64,000 bases of DNA from Lampropedia cohaerens (GCF_001005215.1 NZ_LBNQ01000008.1:18803-82802), one strand, 5' to 3'. Shown: positions 41,215 to 50,910, numbered from the stretch's first letter. The notes: generated by a model not told the origin, from the letters alone. Translations and numbers: made by a program.

Positions 41215-41234
41215 GAACCTGTTTACGATCTTTT
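41214..41234 (+). repeat. Dispersed repeat copy 3 (TAGAACCTG family), at the hprK stop
   Basis: Identical over 21 bases to the copy at 25731 (AGAACCTGTTTACGATC followed by TTTT). It starts in the last base of the hprK stop codon and fills the gap toward the end of fur. Confidence 0.88.
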
Positions 41235-41245
41235 CAGGCGCGGCG

Positions 41246-41686
41246 CTAGCGGTCCCGATCCCGGGAGTTGTTGCGCGCTTCCGGGCTGAACCCGTAGATG
41301 GTGATGGCGTGATCATGCACGGTCCAGCCGCGCTCTTCGGCGATGGCCTTGAGCCTGCGCTCGATCTCGGCGTCGTAGAACTCCTCCACGCGCCCGGTAG
41401 CCGTACAGACCATGTGGTCATGCGGCTGGCCTTCGTTGAGCTCGTAGACAGCCTTGCCACTTTCGAAATTGCGGCGATCCAGGATGCCGGCTTGCTCAAA
41501 CTGGGTCAGCACGCGGTACACCGTCGCCAGACCGATGTCGGAACGCTCGTCGAGCAGAATGCGGTAGACGTCCTCGGCCGTCATATGCCGGCGCGTGGCC
41601 TTCTGGAAAATCTCCAGGATCTTCAGCCGCGGCAGCGTCGCCTTCAGGCCGGTGCTTTTGAGTTCTTCAATGTTGTTGGTCGCCAT
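41246..41686 (-). CDS. fur: Ferric uptake regulator Fur
   Basis: 146-residue winged-helix repressor that uses Fe(II) as co-repressor. The opening MATNNIEELKSTGLKATLPRL, helix-turn-helix region DIGLATVYRVLTQFEQAGI and metal-site motif PHDHMVC are diagnostic. Only one of the two Cys of the usual structural zinc CxxC is kept (C94; the second position is Ala-Thr-Gly context, CTATG), and no Cys pair occurs at the C-terminus, so structural zinc binding is probably absent, as in several other Proteobacteria. The start at 41686 fits the family. Diverges from bamE, the conserved arrangement in this group. Confidence 0.95.
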   Translation of the reverse strand: MATNNIEELKSTGLKATLPRLKILEIFQKATRRHMTAEDVYRILLDERSDIGLATVYRVLTQFEQAGILDRRNFESGKAVYELNEGQPHDHMVCTATGRVEEFYDAEIERRLKAIAEERGWTVHDHAITIYGFSPEARNNSRDRDR

Positions 41687-41787
41687 TTGGTGTCCGTCTC
41701 GGTGATCTGACAGGGCGCTTGTGGCCAGCACGGGTGCTGCCGCTACAATGCTCTGATTGGTCAATTTTTACCACAGGATACTGACTT

Positions 41788-42351
41788 GTGATGTCCCAAA
41801 GTCCAAAGCTTGGTGTGCAAGCGCTTGGTGTCGTCTTGGCTGCCCTCGTACTTGCCGGCTGCGGCAGCTTCAATCGTACCAGCCATCGGCTGGTCGATGC
41901 GATTACGCCCTACCGGATCGAGGTAGTGCAGGGCAATTTCGTCTCGCGCGAGCAGGTCGAGGCCCTGCGTCCAGGCATGTCGCGCGAGCAGGTACGCAAC
42001 ATCCTCGGCTCGCCGCTGGTGACCAGCCTGTTTCACAGTGACCGCTGGGACTATGTGTTCACCATCCGCCGCAAGGGGGTGGAGATCGAGGACAAGCATC
42101 TGACCGTCTACTTCAGCGGCTTCGTACTTGAGCGTGTCGAAGGCGATGAAATGCCCTCCGAGACCGAGTTCGTCGCCATGCTGGGCGCGCGCAACCGCAC
42201 GCCCAAGGTGCCGGTGCTGGAAGCCTCGCCCGAGCAGCTGGAGCGCTATGCGCCCAAGCCGGATGAAGCCTCGGGCGAAGCAGGCCCGGCGCGGTCGGCC
42301 AACCCTGCCTCCTCGGCGCAGCCACGCAGCTACTACCCGCCGCTGGAGTAG
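41788..42351 (+). CDS. bamE: Outer-membrane assembly lipoprotein BamE
   Basis: 187-residue lipoprotein of the BAM complex that inserts outer-membrane barrels. A signal peptide ends in the lipobox LAGC (Cys25); the SmpA/OmlA domain follows (ITPYRIEVVQGNFVSREQVEALRPGMSREQVRNILGSP, with the DRWDYVF and YFSGFVLERVE strands). The GTG at 41788 is preferred because AGGA lies eight bases upstream; the ATG at 41791 is the next codon. The C-terminal 50 residues are Pro/Ala/Ser-rich and probably disordered. Divergent from fur and followed by dapB. Confidence 0.94.
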   Translation: MMSQSPKLGVQALGVVLAALVLAGCGSFNRTSHRLVDAITPYRIEVVQGNFVSREQVEALRPGMSREQVRNILGSPLVTSLFHSDRWDYVFTIRRKGVEIEDKHLTVYFSGFVLERVEGDEMPSETEFVAMLGARNRTPKVPVLEASPEQLERYAPKPDEASGEAGPARSANPASSAQPRSYYPPLE

Positions 42352-42465
42352 GCGCGGCGCCTTTTCGCCGCGCAGCCAGCTCCTCTCCCTCGCCACTGGC
42401 ATGCGCATGGCACTCGCCATGCGGGCCGCATGCGCGCTTTTCCACTTTCCGCCCGCCCCTTCACA

Positions 42466-43281
42466 ATGCCCCTCCACGCTCTGAACATTGCCATCGCCGG
42501 TGCCAGTGGCCGCATGGGCCAGATGCTGATCCAGACCATCCTGCAGGACGGTCGCCACCGCCTCAGCGGCGCGCTGGACCGGCCGGGCTCTGCCGCCATT
42601 GGACAGGATGCCGGCGCCTTCGTCGGCACGCCTACCGGTGTGGCCATCACCGACTCCATCGAAGCCGGACTTGCGGGCGCTGACGTGCTGATCGACTTCA
42701 CCCGCCCTGAAGGCACGCTGCAGCACCTCTCCGCATGTGACCGGCTCGGCGTCAAGGCCGTCATCGGCACAACCGGCTTCGACGATGCGCAAAAGACACG
42801 CATTGCCGATTTTGCGACCCGCCACGCCACCGTCTTTGCGCCCAACATGAGCGTGGGCGTCAATGTCACATTCAAGCTGCTGGAACTGGCCGCCAAGGCG
42901 CTGTCGACCGGCTATGACATCGAGGTGATCGAAGCCCACCATCGCCACAAGGTCGATGCCCCTTCCGGCACCGCGCTGAAGATGGGCGAGATACTGGCCG
43001 AGGCACTGGGACGTGATCTCAAGACCTGCGCGGTCTATGAACGCTACGGCCATACGGGCGAGCGCGACCCCTCCACCATCGGTTTTTCCACCATCCGCGG
43101 CGGCGACATCGTGGGCGACCACACCGTGCTATTTGCCGGCACCGGCGAGCGCATCGAGATCAGCCACAAGTCCAGCAGCCGCGCGGGCTACGCCCAGGGT
43201 AGCCTGCGCGCTGCCGAGTTTCTCGGCACGCGCACGACAGGACTGTTCGACATGTTCGATGTGCTCGGACTGCGCAACTAG
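42466..43281 (+). CDS. dapB: 4-Hydroxy-tetrahydrodipicolinate reductase
   Basis: 271-residue enzyme of the diaminopimelate/lysine pathway. The NAD(P)H Rossmann motif is [12 protein letters not shown], the catalytic region [16 protein letters not shown] contains the His-His pair and Lys of the active site, and GTTGF and RGGDIVGDH are conserved substrate and dimer motifs. The start at 42466 is chosen for alignment with the family; the frame is open 12 codons further. Supplies DAP for the cell wall made by the mre/mrd machinery. Confidence 0.96.
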   Translation: MPLHALNIAIAGASGRMGQMLIQTILQDGRHRLSGALDRPGSAAIGQDAGAFVGTPTGVAITDSIEAGLAGADVLIDFTRPEGTLQHLSACDRLGVKAVIGTTGFDDAQKTRIADFATRHATVFAPNMSVGVNVTFKLLELAAKALSTGYDIEVIEAHHRHKVDAPSGTALKMGEILAEALGRDLKTCAVYERYGHTGERDPSTIGFSTIRGGDIVGDHTVLFAGTGERIEISHKSSSRAGYAQGSLRAAEFLGTRTTGLFDMFDVLGLRN

Positions 43282-43323
43282 GGCCTAACCGGGCCGGCCC
43301 AAGTCGGCCCCCTATTGCGGCCA

Positions 43324-43815
43324 TCACAGGTCCGCTTTGAAATAGAAGGCATCCGGGTGCGGATTGAAGTAATAGGCGTCGATCTCCTCGAAGCCCAGAT
43401 CCTCATAGAGCGCGCGCGCTGCATCCATGGTTCCGAGCGTGTCCAGCAGGATGCATGAGTAGCCTGCAATTTGCGCAGCCTCCATCACGCACTGCGCGAG
43501 CTGGCGCCCCAGACCGAATCCGCGAAAAGGCTTGCGCACATACAGGCGGCGCATCTCCGCTGCGTTGGAATAGTCAGCGGCAACGAGTGGGCGCATGGCG
43601 CAGCAGCCTGCGGGAGCACCATCGACATGCGCCAGCACCAGACAGCCGTGCGGCTCGGCATACTCGCCCGGCAACTGCGCCAGCTCTTGCTCGAAAGACT
43701 GCAGATCCAGAGCCACATCCAGGGTCTGGACATACTCCTGCAGCAGTTCACGCACTTGCGCATAGTCTGCCGCGCTATGCGCAAAACGCAGCTCTATGGC
43801 AACCGAGGTATCCAT
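43324..43815 (-). CDS. GNAT family N-acetyltransferase
   Basis: 163-residue GNAT-fold acyltransferase. The acetyl-CoA loop is visible as RKPFRGFGLGRQLAQ (R/Q-x-x-G-x-G/A), preceded by the strand MRRLYV and followed by YEDLGFEEIDAYYFNP, typical of the C-terminal GNAT half. Substrate unknown. The start at 43815 (MDTSVAIELRF) is preferred over a start three codons upstream. The next gene, a thioredoxin-like protein, ends 16 bases before the start on the same strand, so they may be co-transcribed. Confidence 0.85.
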   Translation of the reverse strand: MDTSVAIELRFAHSAADYAQVRELLQEYVQTLDVALDLQSFEQELAQLPGEYAEPHGCLVLAHVDGAPAGCCAMRPLVAADYSNAAEMRRLYVRKPFRGFGLGRQLAQCVMEAAQIAGYSCILLDTLGTMDAARALYEDLGFEEIDAYYFNPHPDAFYFKADL

Positions 43816-43831
43816 GTGACGCAACCGCTGC

Positions 43832-44341
43832 TTACGCCGCCGACTGCAGCAACTGCTCGATCAGCGTATGCAGTTCGCCAAAATCGGGAGGCCCCACGTA
43901 ACGCTTGACGATCGAGCCCTGTCGGTCCACCACATAGGTCGTGGGCGTCAGCTGCACATCCCCCCAGTCCTTGGCCAGCGCCCCCGTATTGTCGAGCGCA
44001 ACCTTGAATGGCAGTTGCCGGCTGTGCGCAAAGTTGACCACATAGGCAGGAGGATCGTAGGCCATGGCCACTGCCACCGTATCGAGTCCGCGGGCCTGGT
44101 ATTTCTCGTAGGTCTGCACCAAGGCTGGCATCTCCGCGACACAACTGGTGCAGCTGGTAGCCCAGAAGTTCACCAGCAGAACCTTGCCCTGCCAGTCGCT
44201 GGTCTGCGCGCGCGAGCCATCGAGCAACACGAAATCGGACTGCGGCGCCTGGCGAGGCTGCAGCACGAAGTGCCATACGCCATAGCCAGCCACGGCCAGC
44301 AAGAGGGCCGCAGCAACACGCGTGAACAGACGAACGGGCAT
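43832..44341 (-). CDS. TlpA/ResA-like membrane-anchored thioredoxin
   Basis: 169-residue thioredoxin-fold protein with an N-terminal membrane anchor (LFTRVAAALLLAVAGYGVW) and the active-site motif CTSC in FWATSCTSCVAEMP. The cis-Pro loop is TPTTYVVD. It is exposed to the periplasm and probably reduces disulfides in a specific partner, as ResA/TlpA do in cytochrome c maturation; no ccm or ccs gene is nearby, so the partner is unknown. Start at 44341; an ATG seven codons upstream is possible. Confidence 0.88.
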   Translation of the reverse strand: MPVRLFTRVAAALLLAVAGYGVWHFVLQPRQAPQSDFVLLDGSRAQTSDWQGKVLLVNFWATSCTSCVAEMPALVQTYEKYQARGLDTVAVAMAYDPPAYVVNFAHSRQLPFKVALDNTGALAKDWGDVQLTPTTYVVDRQGSIVKRYVGPPDFGELHTLIEQLLQSAA

Positions 44342-44476
44342 GGAGGGGGAGAATTCAGGCAATGAAGGCCATGGTGCAAGGCGCGATGGTCATGTCGTGG
44401 CATGAAGTTATACCACCATCCGCTGCTGTCATGTGCGCCAGGCACCCACCCTCTGCACAGACGGGAGCCCTACGCC

Positions 44477-44854
44477 TCAGCCCTGCTGCTCGACGGCAGC
44501 CACCACCACCACTTCGATGCCGTAATCCGGGTTGGCCAGCTGCGCCTGCACGGTGGCGCGCGGCGGCGTGTGACCAGGCACCACCCAGGCATCCCAGACT
44601 TGGTTCATGACCGCGATTTGCGCAATGTCGCGCAGGTAGATCTGGCACTGCAAGATACTCTTCTTGCTTGAGCCCGCCTGTGCCAGCAGCCGATCGATAT
44701 GCCCAAGCACTTCCCTCGTCTGCGTGGCCAGATCGGCGCCGGGACTGTTTTCCGGGATCTGCCCAGCCAGATAGACCGTGCCGTTATGCACCGCGATCTC
44801 CGAAAGCCGGGCACCAACATCGTGGCGAACAAGTGTGGGACAGGCAGAGGACAT
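44477..44854 (-). CDS. RidA family protein
   Basis: 125-residue YjgF/YER057c/UK114-fold protein. The segments YLAGQIPENSPG, LAQAGSSKKSILQCQIYLRDI and VPGHTPPRATVQAQLANPDYGIEVVVVA follow the family, with the conserved Arg (PPRATV) that binds the carboxylate of imine/enamine intermediates. RidA hydrolyses reactive 2-aminoacrylate-type intermediates; many subfamilies exist and this one has no obvious operon context. The start at 44854 fits the fold; the frame is open 21 codons upstream. Confidence 0.9.
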   Translation of the reverse strand: MSSACPTLVRHDVGARLSEIAVHNGTVYLAGQIPENSPGADLATQTREVLGHIDRLLAQAGSSKKSILQCQIYLRDIAQIAVMNQVWDAWVVPGHTPPRATVQAQLANPDYGIEVVVVAAVEQQG

Positions 44855-44996
44855 GGCGGCTTTCTCCAAGAAAGGATGCAGGATACACGCGCAGACAGCG
44901 TCGCCACGGCATTGCAAAACTTCTCAAGCAGCTGTTCAACGAAGCCGGTTGGCGCAAGGCCTGGCGCAACGTGCCCAAACTCCAACGTCCGGGCAA

Positions 44997-45022
44997 TAAA
45001 AAACCGCCAACAGGTAGCGGTT
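44997..45022 (-). terminator. Terminator after tRNA-Gly
   Basis: On the minus strand AACCGC and GCGGTT pair around a nine-base loop, followed by TTTTATT. It lies 13 bases beyond the tRNA 3' end. Confidence 0.75.
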
Positions 45023-45034
45023 CTTTCTAAATAC

Positions 45035-45110
45035 TGGAGCGGGAAACCGGTCTCGAACCGGCGACCTCAACCTTGGCAAGGTTGCGCTCTACCAACTGAG
45101 CTATTCCCGC
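45035..45110 (-). tRNA. tRNA-Gly (anticodon GCC)
   Basis: 76-base tRNA on the minus strand: acceptor GCGGGAA/TTCCCGC, D arm GCTC/GAGC, anticodon loop CTTGCCA giving GCC, T arm GCCGG/CCGGT with TTCGAAA, and encoded CCA. Reads GGC/GGU glycine codons. It lies 127 bases downstream of lon on the same strand, an arrangement seen in related genomes. Confidence 0.97.
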
Positions 45111-45237
45111 ATTGACTTTGGCGATGCCGCCCAATCAAGCCCTAGATTCTACACTGAAAAACAACCGTCTCGGCAAAAAATCTCACGCATGACAGCTGGC
45201 TTCAGTCCCCTCATGCCTTCTGACCATGAACAGCGTC

Positions 45238-47676
45238 TCAGTGCGAGACGATGTCGATCATGCCTGTGCCCTTGCCGGCCTCGGTGGCAGTGGTGGGTGC
45301 TGCCGCCATCACTTCCTCCTCGGACAGCGGCGTAGGCTGGCGCACCAACGCGTGTTCGATGACCTGATCGAACCACTTGACCGGAATGATCTCCAGCCCG
45401 TTGCGCACGTTGTCCGGAATCTCCTGCAGGTCCTTGACGTTCTCCTCCGGAATGAGCACCTTTCGGATGCCACCGCGCAGGGCTGCCAGCAGTTTCTCCT
45501 TCAACCCACCGATGGCCGTAACCTCGCCGCGCAGCGTGATCTCACCCGTCATGGCGACATCGGCGTGCACGGGAATGCCGGTCAGGGCCGACACAAAGGC
45601 CGTCGCCATGGCGATGCCGGCGCTGGGCCCATCCTTGGGTGTGGCGCCATCGGGCACATGGATGTGAATGTCCTTCTTCTCGAAAAGGCTGGGCTGGATA
45701 CCCAGCGCCAGCGCACGCGCACGCACGACGGTACGGGCCGCCTCCACGGACTCTTTCATCACGTCGCCCAGCGAACCGGTCCGGGTGACATTGCCCTTGC
45801 CCGGCATGACCGCCGCCTCGATGGTCAGCAGATCGCCGCCCACTTCCGTCCAGGCCAGTCCCACCACCTGACCGATCTGGTCCTCTTTTTCCGCACGACC
45901 ATAGGTGAATTTGCGCACACCGAGGAAGTCCGCCAGGTTGTCAGCGGTCACCTTGACCGGCGCCTGCATTTGCTTGAGCTGGATGCCTTTGACGACCTTG
46001 CGGCAGATGCGCGAGATCTCGCGCTCAAGCGAACGCACGCCCGCCTCGCGTGTGTAGTAGCGCACGATGTCGCGGATGGCGTCCTCGCTGACCTCCAATT
46101 CGCCGGCCTTGACGCCGTTGTTGCGGATCTGTTTGGGCAACAGGTAGCGCATGGCGATGTTAAGCTTTTCCTCCTCGGTGTAGCCCGACAGGCGGATCAC
46201 CTCCATGCGGTCCAGCAGCGCCGGCGGGATGTTCATGCTGTTGGACGTGGCCACGAACATCACGTCCGACAGGTCAAAGGCAACCTCGGCGTAGTGATCG
46301 GTGAAGCTGCTGTTCTGCTCGGGATCGAGTACCTCCAGCAACGCGCTGGACGGATCACCCCGGAAATCGGCGCCGAGCTTGTCGATCTCGTCGAGCAAGA
46401 ACAGCGGATTGCGCGTGCCGACCTTGCTCAGGTTCTGCAGGATCTTGCCGGGCATTGCGCCGATGTAGGTGCGCCGATGGCCGCGGATTTCGGCCTCATC
46501 GCGCATGCCACCCAGCGCCATGCGCACATACTTGCGCCCGGTCGCCTTGGCGATGGACTGACCCAGCGAGGTTTTGCCCACGCCGGGCGGCCCGACCAGG
46601 CAGAGGATCGGGGACTTGACCTTGTCGACGCGCTGCTGCACCGCCAGGTGCTCGAGGATGCGCTCCTTGACCTTCTCCAGCCCGTAGTGGTCGGCGTTGA
46701 GAATCTTCTCTGCCGCCTCCAGGTCCTTCTTGATCTTGGTCTTCTTCGACCAGGGCAGGCCCACCAGCACGTCCAGATAGTTGCGCACCACCGACGCCTC
46801 GGCCGACATGGGCGACATCATCTTGAGCTTCTTGAGCTCGCTCTCGGCCTTCTTGCGCGCCTCGGCACTCATCTTGGCCGCTTCGATCTTCTTTTCCAGC
46901 TCCTCGATGTCGACCCCGTCCTCGCCCTCTCCGAGCTCCTTCTGGATGGCCTTGACCTGCTCGTTGAGGTAGAAGTCGCGCTGGTTCTTCTCCATCTGCC
47001 GCTTGACGCGGTTGCGGATGCGCTTGTCAATTTGCAGGATGTCAACCTCCGAGCTCAGCTGCTCGAGCAGAGCTTCCAGACGCTGGCCGACATCCAGCGT
47101 CTGCAGCAGGGCCTGCTTGGCCTCCAGCTTCGCAGGCAGATGGGCCATGATGGTGTCGGCCAAGCGACCCGCATCCTCGATACCGGCGATGGACACGGCA
47201 ATGTCCTGCGGAATCTTCTTGTTGAGCTTGGCGTACTGCTCGAACTGCTGCATCACCGCGCGGCGCAGCGCCTCGACCTCCTTGGCGGTCATGGCATCCA
47301 CCGGCGGCACGGCCAGCACGCTGACGCAGGCCTCGAAATGGGATTCGCGCTCGGTCACGCCGTGCAGCTTGACGCGATCCTGCCCCTCGACCAGCACCTT
47401 GACTGTGCCATCAGGCAGCTTGAGCATCTGCACGATGCTGGCCACACAGCCAATGTCGAACAAATCGTCCGGTCCGGGCTCGTCCAGCGACGCGGACTTC
47501 TGCGACACCAGCACAATGCGCCGCTCCTGCTCCATCGCCAGCTCCAGCGCCTTGATGCTTTTGCTGCGACCGACGAACAGCGGCACCACCATGCTGGGAA
47601 AGACCACCACGTCGCGCAATGGCAACAATGGCAGGGTGAAGTGGGCGTCGGTCAATGGGGTGGCGTTCTCAGTCAT
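45238..47676 (-). CDS. lon: ATP-dependent protease Lon
   Basis: 812-residue LonA protease. The N-terminal LON substrate domain begins [19 protein letters not shown], a long coiled coil follows ([24 protein letters not shown] region), then the AAA+ domain with Walker [10 protein letters not shown] and DEIDKLG, and the Ser-Lys protease domain with the nucleophile S685 in [10 protein letters not shown] and the paired Lys in [10 protein letters not shown]. Degrades damaged and regulatory proteins. The promoter has strong heat-shock (sigma-32) character. Confidence 0.97.
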   Translation of the reverse strand: MTENATPLTDAHFTLPLLPLRDVVVFPSMVVPLFVGRSKSIKALELAMEQERRIVLVSQKSASLDEPGPDDLFDIGCVASIVQMLKLPDGTVKVLVEGQDRVKLHGVTERESHFEACVSVLAVPPVDAMTAKEVEALRRAVMQQFEQYAKLNKKIPQDIAVSIAGIEDAGRLADTIMAHLPAKLEAKQALLQTLDVGQRLEALLEQLSSEVDILQIDKRIRNRVKRQMEKNQRDFYLNEQVKAIQKELGEGEDGVDIEELEKKIEAAKMSAEARKKAESELKKLKMMSPMSAEASVVRNYLDVLVGLPWSKKTKIKKDLEAAEKILNADHYGLEKVKERILEHLAVQQRVDKVKSPILCLVGPPGVGKTSLGQSIAKATGRKYVRMALGGMRDEAEIRGHRRTYIGAMPGKILQNLSKVGTRNPLFLLDEIDKLGADFRGDPSSALLEVLDPEQNSSFTDHYAEVAFDLSDVMFVATSNSMNIPPALLDRMEVIRLSGYTEEEKLNIAMRYLLPKQIRNNGVKAGELEVSEDAIRDIVRYYTREAGVRSLEREISRICRKVVKGIQLKQMQAPVKVTADNLADFLGVRKFTYGRAEKEDQIGQVVGLAWTEVGGDLLTIEAAVMPGKGNVTRTGSLGDVMKESVEAARTVVRARALALGIQPSLFEKKDIHIHVPDGATPKDGPSAGIAMATAFVSALTGIPVHADVAMTGEITLRGEVTAIGGLKEKLLAALRGGIRKVLIPEENVKDLQEIPDNVRNGLEIIPVKWFDQVIEHALVRQPTPLSEEEVMAAAPTTATEAGKGTGMIDIVSH

Positions 47677-47700
47677 ATCAAAACCTTTGCAATGGATGTG

Positions 47701-47730
47701 CAGATGGGGGCTGGCGCAGCAAGTTCAACG
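47701..47730 (-). promoter_or_regulatory. Sigma-32-like heat-shock promoter of lon
   Basis: On the minus strand TTGAAC (-35) and CCCCATCT (-10) are separated by 14 bases, close to the sigma-32 consensus (CTTGAA, then CCCCAT). It lies about 30 bases before the lon start, and lon is a classical heat-shock gene. Confidence 0.7.
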
Positions 47731-47817
47731 GCACACACAAAAAATCCGGCAGGCGCCAATGACTGCGCCTGCGAAATAAGCCGACCAGCCCCAACACCGT
47801 GCCCGCAGCCGTCTGGT

Positions 47818-48663
47818 TCAGCCCGGTGTTTGCGCCGCTTCGCAGGAGACTTGGATGAACTCACGGTCCGCCAGCGTCGGGCCCAGCCGAACCGCCGTCA
47901 GGCAACCACCCCACACGCAGCCCGTATCCAGCGCCAGCAGATTCGGGCGGTTGAGCAGTCCCAGCGTCGACCAATGCCCGAACGCAATCAACGTATCGGC
48001 ACTGGCGCGCGGCGTGACTTCAAACCATGGCACCAGATCCGCGGGCGCCTGATCGGGATGATCCGAGCAATCGAAATCCATCCGCCCTCTGGAGGTACAG
48101 AAACGCAGCCGCGTCAGGGCATTGACGATGACGCGCAAGCGATCAGCCCCACGCAGATCCGGCGACCATTTCGCCGGCTTGTTGCCATACATCACGGAGA
48201 TGAATGCCTGCGACGCCTGGGCATCGGCAAGCACCGCCTCGACCTCGGCGGCCAGCGACAGTGCCTGTTGCGCCGTCCAATCCGGCAATAGACCGGCATG
48301 CACTAGCAGCAGCGGCGCACCAAAGCCCTCGACCAGGCGCGCCAGCGGCTGATGCCGCAGCCATTCGAGCATTTGCTGGGCGTCCGGCGCCTGCAGCACC
48401 CGATCAAGGGTGTCGCGCCGGCTCCCTTTTCGCACACCCGCGGCCGTGCCCAGCAGGTGCAGATCATGGTTGCCAAGGATGGCCAGCAGGCTGCCCTCCA
48501 TACGCATGCAGCGCCGCAGTACCTGCGCCGACGCGGGCCCGCGATTGACCAGATCGCCAAGCAGATACACCTTGTCGCGACTGGGCGAGAACCCCACCTC
48601 ATTCAGCAGGCGCTCCAACGCAGCATCGCAGCCCTGCACATCGCCAATCAAATAGGTTGCCAT
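47818..48663 (-). CDS. apaH: Symmetrical bis(5'-nucleosyl)-tetraphosphatase ApaH
   Basis: 281-residue metallophosphatase that splits Ap4A into two ADP. The metal-site motifs are in order: IGDVQGC, LLGDLVNRGP, ILGNHDLH, then LLVHAGLLPDW and GHWSTLGL. The start at 48663 opens directly into the fold; a 22-codon upstream extension is not supported. apaH is separated from lon by 141 bases that contain the lon promoter. Confidence 0.95.
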   Translation of the reverse strand: MATYLIGDVQGCDAALERLLNEVGFSPSRDKVYLLGDLVNRGPASAQVLRRCMRMEGSLLAILGNHDLHLLGTAAGVRKGSRRDTLDRVLQAPDAQQMLEWLRHQPLARLVEGFGAPLLLVHAGLLPDWTAQQALSLAAEVEAVLADAQASQAFISVMYGNKPAKWSPDLRGADRLRVIVNALTRLRFCTSRGRMDFDCSDHPDQAPADLVPWFEVTPRASADTLIAFGHWSTLGLLNRPNLLALDTGCVWGGCLTAVRLGPTLADREFIQVSCEAAQTPG

Positions 48664-49090
48664 GCTGTTATTAAAGCACGATGCACGCCGCCAAAGCGGC
48701 GGAGAAAAAGTGCGCGTGGCGAGGTGCATCGTCGTGAACGAATTGCCCGGCAGTCGCCTGGCCCACGAGCACCGACGCGCCCATCACCAGCAGCGAGATC
48801 CCTCTGTGCAAGCGGCAGTTCATGCTGCCGCACATGCCAAACCACAGGCTATGCCCATGTATCCATTGATTCAAGAGTGTGACATCGTCGCATTAAGCAC
48901 GGCTCGGGAATCCTGCGCGGCGCCACTGGCAATGCCAGGCTGCCTAGTAACTCGACGTAGCCATCGATGCCTGCCGCTAGCGCTTCGGCGCGAGAATATT
49001 CGGCATAAAGAATCAGCCGCCACCTACAAAAACCGCCGGCACACCAAGGCTCAATATAGGTAGCTTTTTACTCGCGCCGTGGCGACGCGA
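48664..49090. other. Gene-free region between apaH and the H-NS-like gene
   Basis: About 430 bases. The apaH promoter must lie near its left end. I see no supported gene: a 67-residue minus-strand frame at 48671-48874 has no ribosome site or family likeness. Confidence 0.5.
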
Positions 49091-49096
49091 TATAAT
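49091..49096 (+). promoter_or_regulatory. Consensus -10 box of the H-NS-like gene
   Basis: A perfect TATAAT 35 bases before the ATG at 49132. The -35 region (around 49067) is a poor match, so an activator or an AT-rich upstream element (TTTTTA at 49065) may help. Confidence 0.6.
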
Positions 49097-49131
49097 CGCC
49101 GCACAATTCATTGGTCAAAACAGGAACTACC

Positions 49132-49425
49132 ATGACTACATTGGCACAACTTCTTCAAGAACGCGAAGCACTTGAACAGAAAATCAATCAGGTTCGTCAG
49201 GCTGAACGCGCTGAAGCCCTTGCACAAATTCACAAGCTCATTCAGCTGCATGGTTTGACTGTCAACGATGTGTTCGGCAACAGCAAGTCCGCGCGTCAAG
49301 GCAGCAACAAAAAGGTTGCCGTGAAGTATCTCAACAAGGAAACCGGTGAAACATGGACCGGCCGCGGCAAGCCCCCGCGCTGGATTCAAGGCCAGGACCG
49401 CGAGAAGTTCCTGATTCAGTCCTGA
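49132..49425 (+). CDS. H-NS family histone-like protein
   Basis: 97-residue nucleoid protein of the short H-NS/BpH3-type family common in Burkholderiales. The N-terminal half is a coiled coil for oligomerisation (LAQLLQEREALEQKINQVRQAERAEAL region); the C-terminal DNA-binding domain ends with TWTGRGKPPRWI, the betaproteobacterial form of the minor-groove-binding motif, in which AT-hook-like RGK replaces QGR. AGGAAC lies ahead of the ATG at 49132. It probably silences AT-rich, horizontally acquired DNA. Monocistronic with strong promoter and terminator. Confidence 0.93.
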   Translation: MTTLAQLLQEREALEQKINQVRQAERAEALAQIHKLIQLHGLTVNDVFGNSKSARQGSNKKVAVKYLNKETGETWTGRGKPPRWIQGQDREKFLIQS

Positions 49426-49440
49426 TTCCCAACCCATTGA

Positions 49441-49477
49441 AAAGCCCCTTGGTACATTGCACCAAGGGGCTTTTTTA
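49441..49477. terminator. Bidirectional terminator between the H-NS-like gene and gltL
   Basis: AAAAGCCCCTTGGT and ACCAAGGGGCTTTT form a perfect stem of 14 pairs with a seven-base loop, with more T on the plus strand. It serves the H-NS-like gene and, read on the minus strand, the end of gltL. Confidence 0.92.
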
Positions 49478-49490
49478 ACGCTGAATAGCC

Positions 49491-50228
49491 TCAGTGGGCC
49501 AAGATTTTCTGCAGAAAATCCTTGGTCCTGGGCTGGCGCGCATCCGGATTCGCAAAGAATTCCTGGGTCGAGCAGTCTTCCAGAATCTTGCCCCCCACGT
49601 CCATGAAGATCACACGGCTACCAACCTTGCGCGCAAAGCCCATCTCATGGGTGACCACCATCATCGTCATGCCCTCGTTGGCCAGGCCAACCATGACGTC
49701 CAGCACTTCGCCCACCATTTCCGGATCCAACGCGGACGTCGGCTCATCAAACAACATCACGATGGGGTCCATGGACAGGGCCCGCGCAATCGCCACACGC
49801 TGCTGCTGACCGCCCGAGAGCTGACCCGGGAACTTGTCCTTGTGCGCCATCAGGCCGACCCGGTCGAGCATTTTCAGACCGCGCGCCCTGGCATCGTCCT
49901 GCGAGCGGCCCAGCACCTTGACCTGGGCGATGGTGAGGTTTTCCGTCACGGACAGATGGGGAAACAGCTCGAAATGCTGAAACACCATGCCCACCCGACT
50001 GCGCAACTTGGGCAGATCGGTTTTCTTGTCGTGCACGGCTATGCCATCCACCCAGATCTCACCTTGCTGAAACGGCTCCAGCGCATTGATGGTCTTGATC
50101 AAGGTGGACTTGCCCGAGCCCGAGGGGCCTGCCACAACCACCACCTCGCCCTTCTCGATGCGCGTGGTGCAATTGTCGAGCACCTGCACCTCGCCATACC
50201 ATTTCGAAACATTCTTCAATTCAATCAT
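49491..50228 (-). CDS. gltL: Glutamate/aspartate ABC importer ATPase GltL
   Basis: 245-residue polar amino-acid ABC ATPase. Walker [11 protein letters not shown]-loop [13 protein letters not shown], signature [15 protein letters not shown] and Walker [19 protein letters not shown] are all standard for the HisP/GlnQ/GltL group. Last gene of gltI-gltJ-gltK-gltL; the start is 15 bases after gltK. Confidence 0.95.
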   Translation of the reverse strand: MIELKNVSKWYGEVQVLDNCTTRIEKGEVVVVAGPSGSGKSTLIKTINALEPFQQGEIWVDGIAVHDKKTDLPKLRSRVGMVFQHFELFPHLSVTENLTIAQVKVLGRSQDDARARGLKMLDRVGLMAHKDKFPGQLSGGQQQRVAIARALSMDPIVMLFDEPTSALDPEMVGEVLDVMVGLANEGMTMMVVTHEMGFARKVGSRVIFMDVGGKILEDCSTQEFFANPDARQPRTKDFLQKILAH

Positions 50229-50243
50229 GGTGCATTGCTCCCT

Positions 50244-50909
50244 TTAGCGAATGATGGCAATTTTCTTTTGCAGCCGTTTGACCAGTAAGGAAAGGCTGTA
50301 GCAAATCACGAAGTAAACCACGGCGGCGCCAATGTAGGCCTCCATGGGTCGGCCAAAATTGCGCCCCGCCGTCTCGAATCCCTTGAGCATGTCATAGGCA
50401 CCGATGGCATAGACCAGCGACGTGTCCTGAAACAGGATGATGGTCTGCGTCAAAAGGACCGGCAGCATGTTGCGAAATGCCTGCGGCAGAATGACCAGAC
50501 GCATGTTCTGACCGTAGGTCATACCCAGCGCCTGCCCCGCGTAGACTTGGCCGCGCGGAATCGACTGGATGCCGGCGCGCATGATCTCGCTGAAATAGGC
50601 AGCCTCGAATGCGACAAACGTAAGGATGGCGGAGGTCTCGGCCCCCACGGGCTGACCGATCAGAAGCGGCACGAGCAGGAAAAACCAGAGAATCACCATC
50701 ACCAACGGAATGCTGCGCATGCCATTGACATAAATGGTGGCCGGTATTTCCAGCCATTTCTTGCCCGACAGGCGCATCATGGCCAGCAGTGTGCCAAGAA
50801 TCACGCCACCGATGGTGGCAATCACCGTGAGATAAAGGCTGAAATAAAGGCCCTTCAGCACGTAATTGCTGATCAGCTCCCAGCTGAAAAACGACAGATC
50901 CAGTTGCAT
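50244..50909 (-). CDS. gltK: Glutamate/aspartate ABC importer permease GltK
   Basis: 221-residue permease with five or six membrane segments and the EAA loop (EIMRAGIQSIPRGQVYAGQALGM region) that docks on GltL. The start at 50909 (MQLDLSFFSWELI) is 1 base after the gltJ stop; the frame is open much further upstream, but that overlaps gltJ. Confidence 0.95.
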   Translation of the reverse strand: MQLDLSFFSWELISNYVLKGLYFSLYLTVIATIGGVILGTLLAMMRLSGKKWLEIPATIYVNGMRSIPLVMVILWFFLLVPLLIGQPVGAETSAILTFVAFEAAYFSEIMRAGIQSIPRGQVYAGQALGMTYGQNMRLVILPQAFRNMLPVLLTQTIILFQDTSLVYAIGAYDMLKGFETAGRNFGRPMEAYIGAAVVYFVICYSLSLLVKRLQKKIAIIR

Positions 50910-50910
50910 G

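Noticed and set aside
45226..48291. A 1,021-residue plus-strand open frame opposite lon and apaH
   Set aside because: It is the antisense shadow of two well-supported genes in GC-rich DNA, is His/Arg/Leu-rich and matches no family.
48671..48874. A 67-residue minus-strand frame upstream of apaH
   Set aside because: No ribosome site and no family likeness; it would occupy the apaH promoter region.
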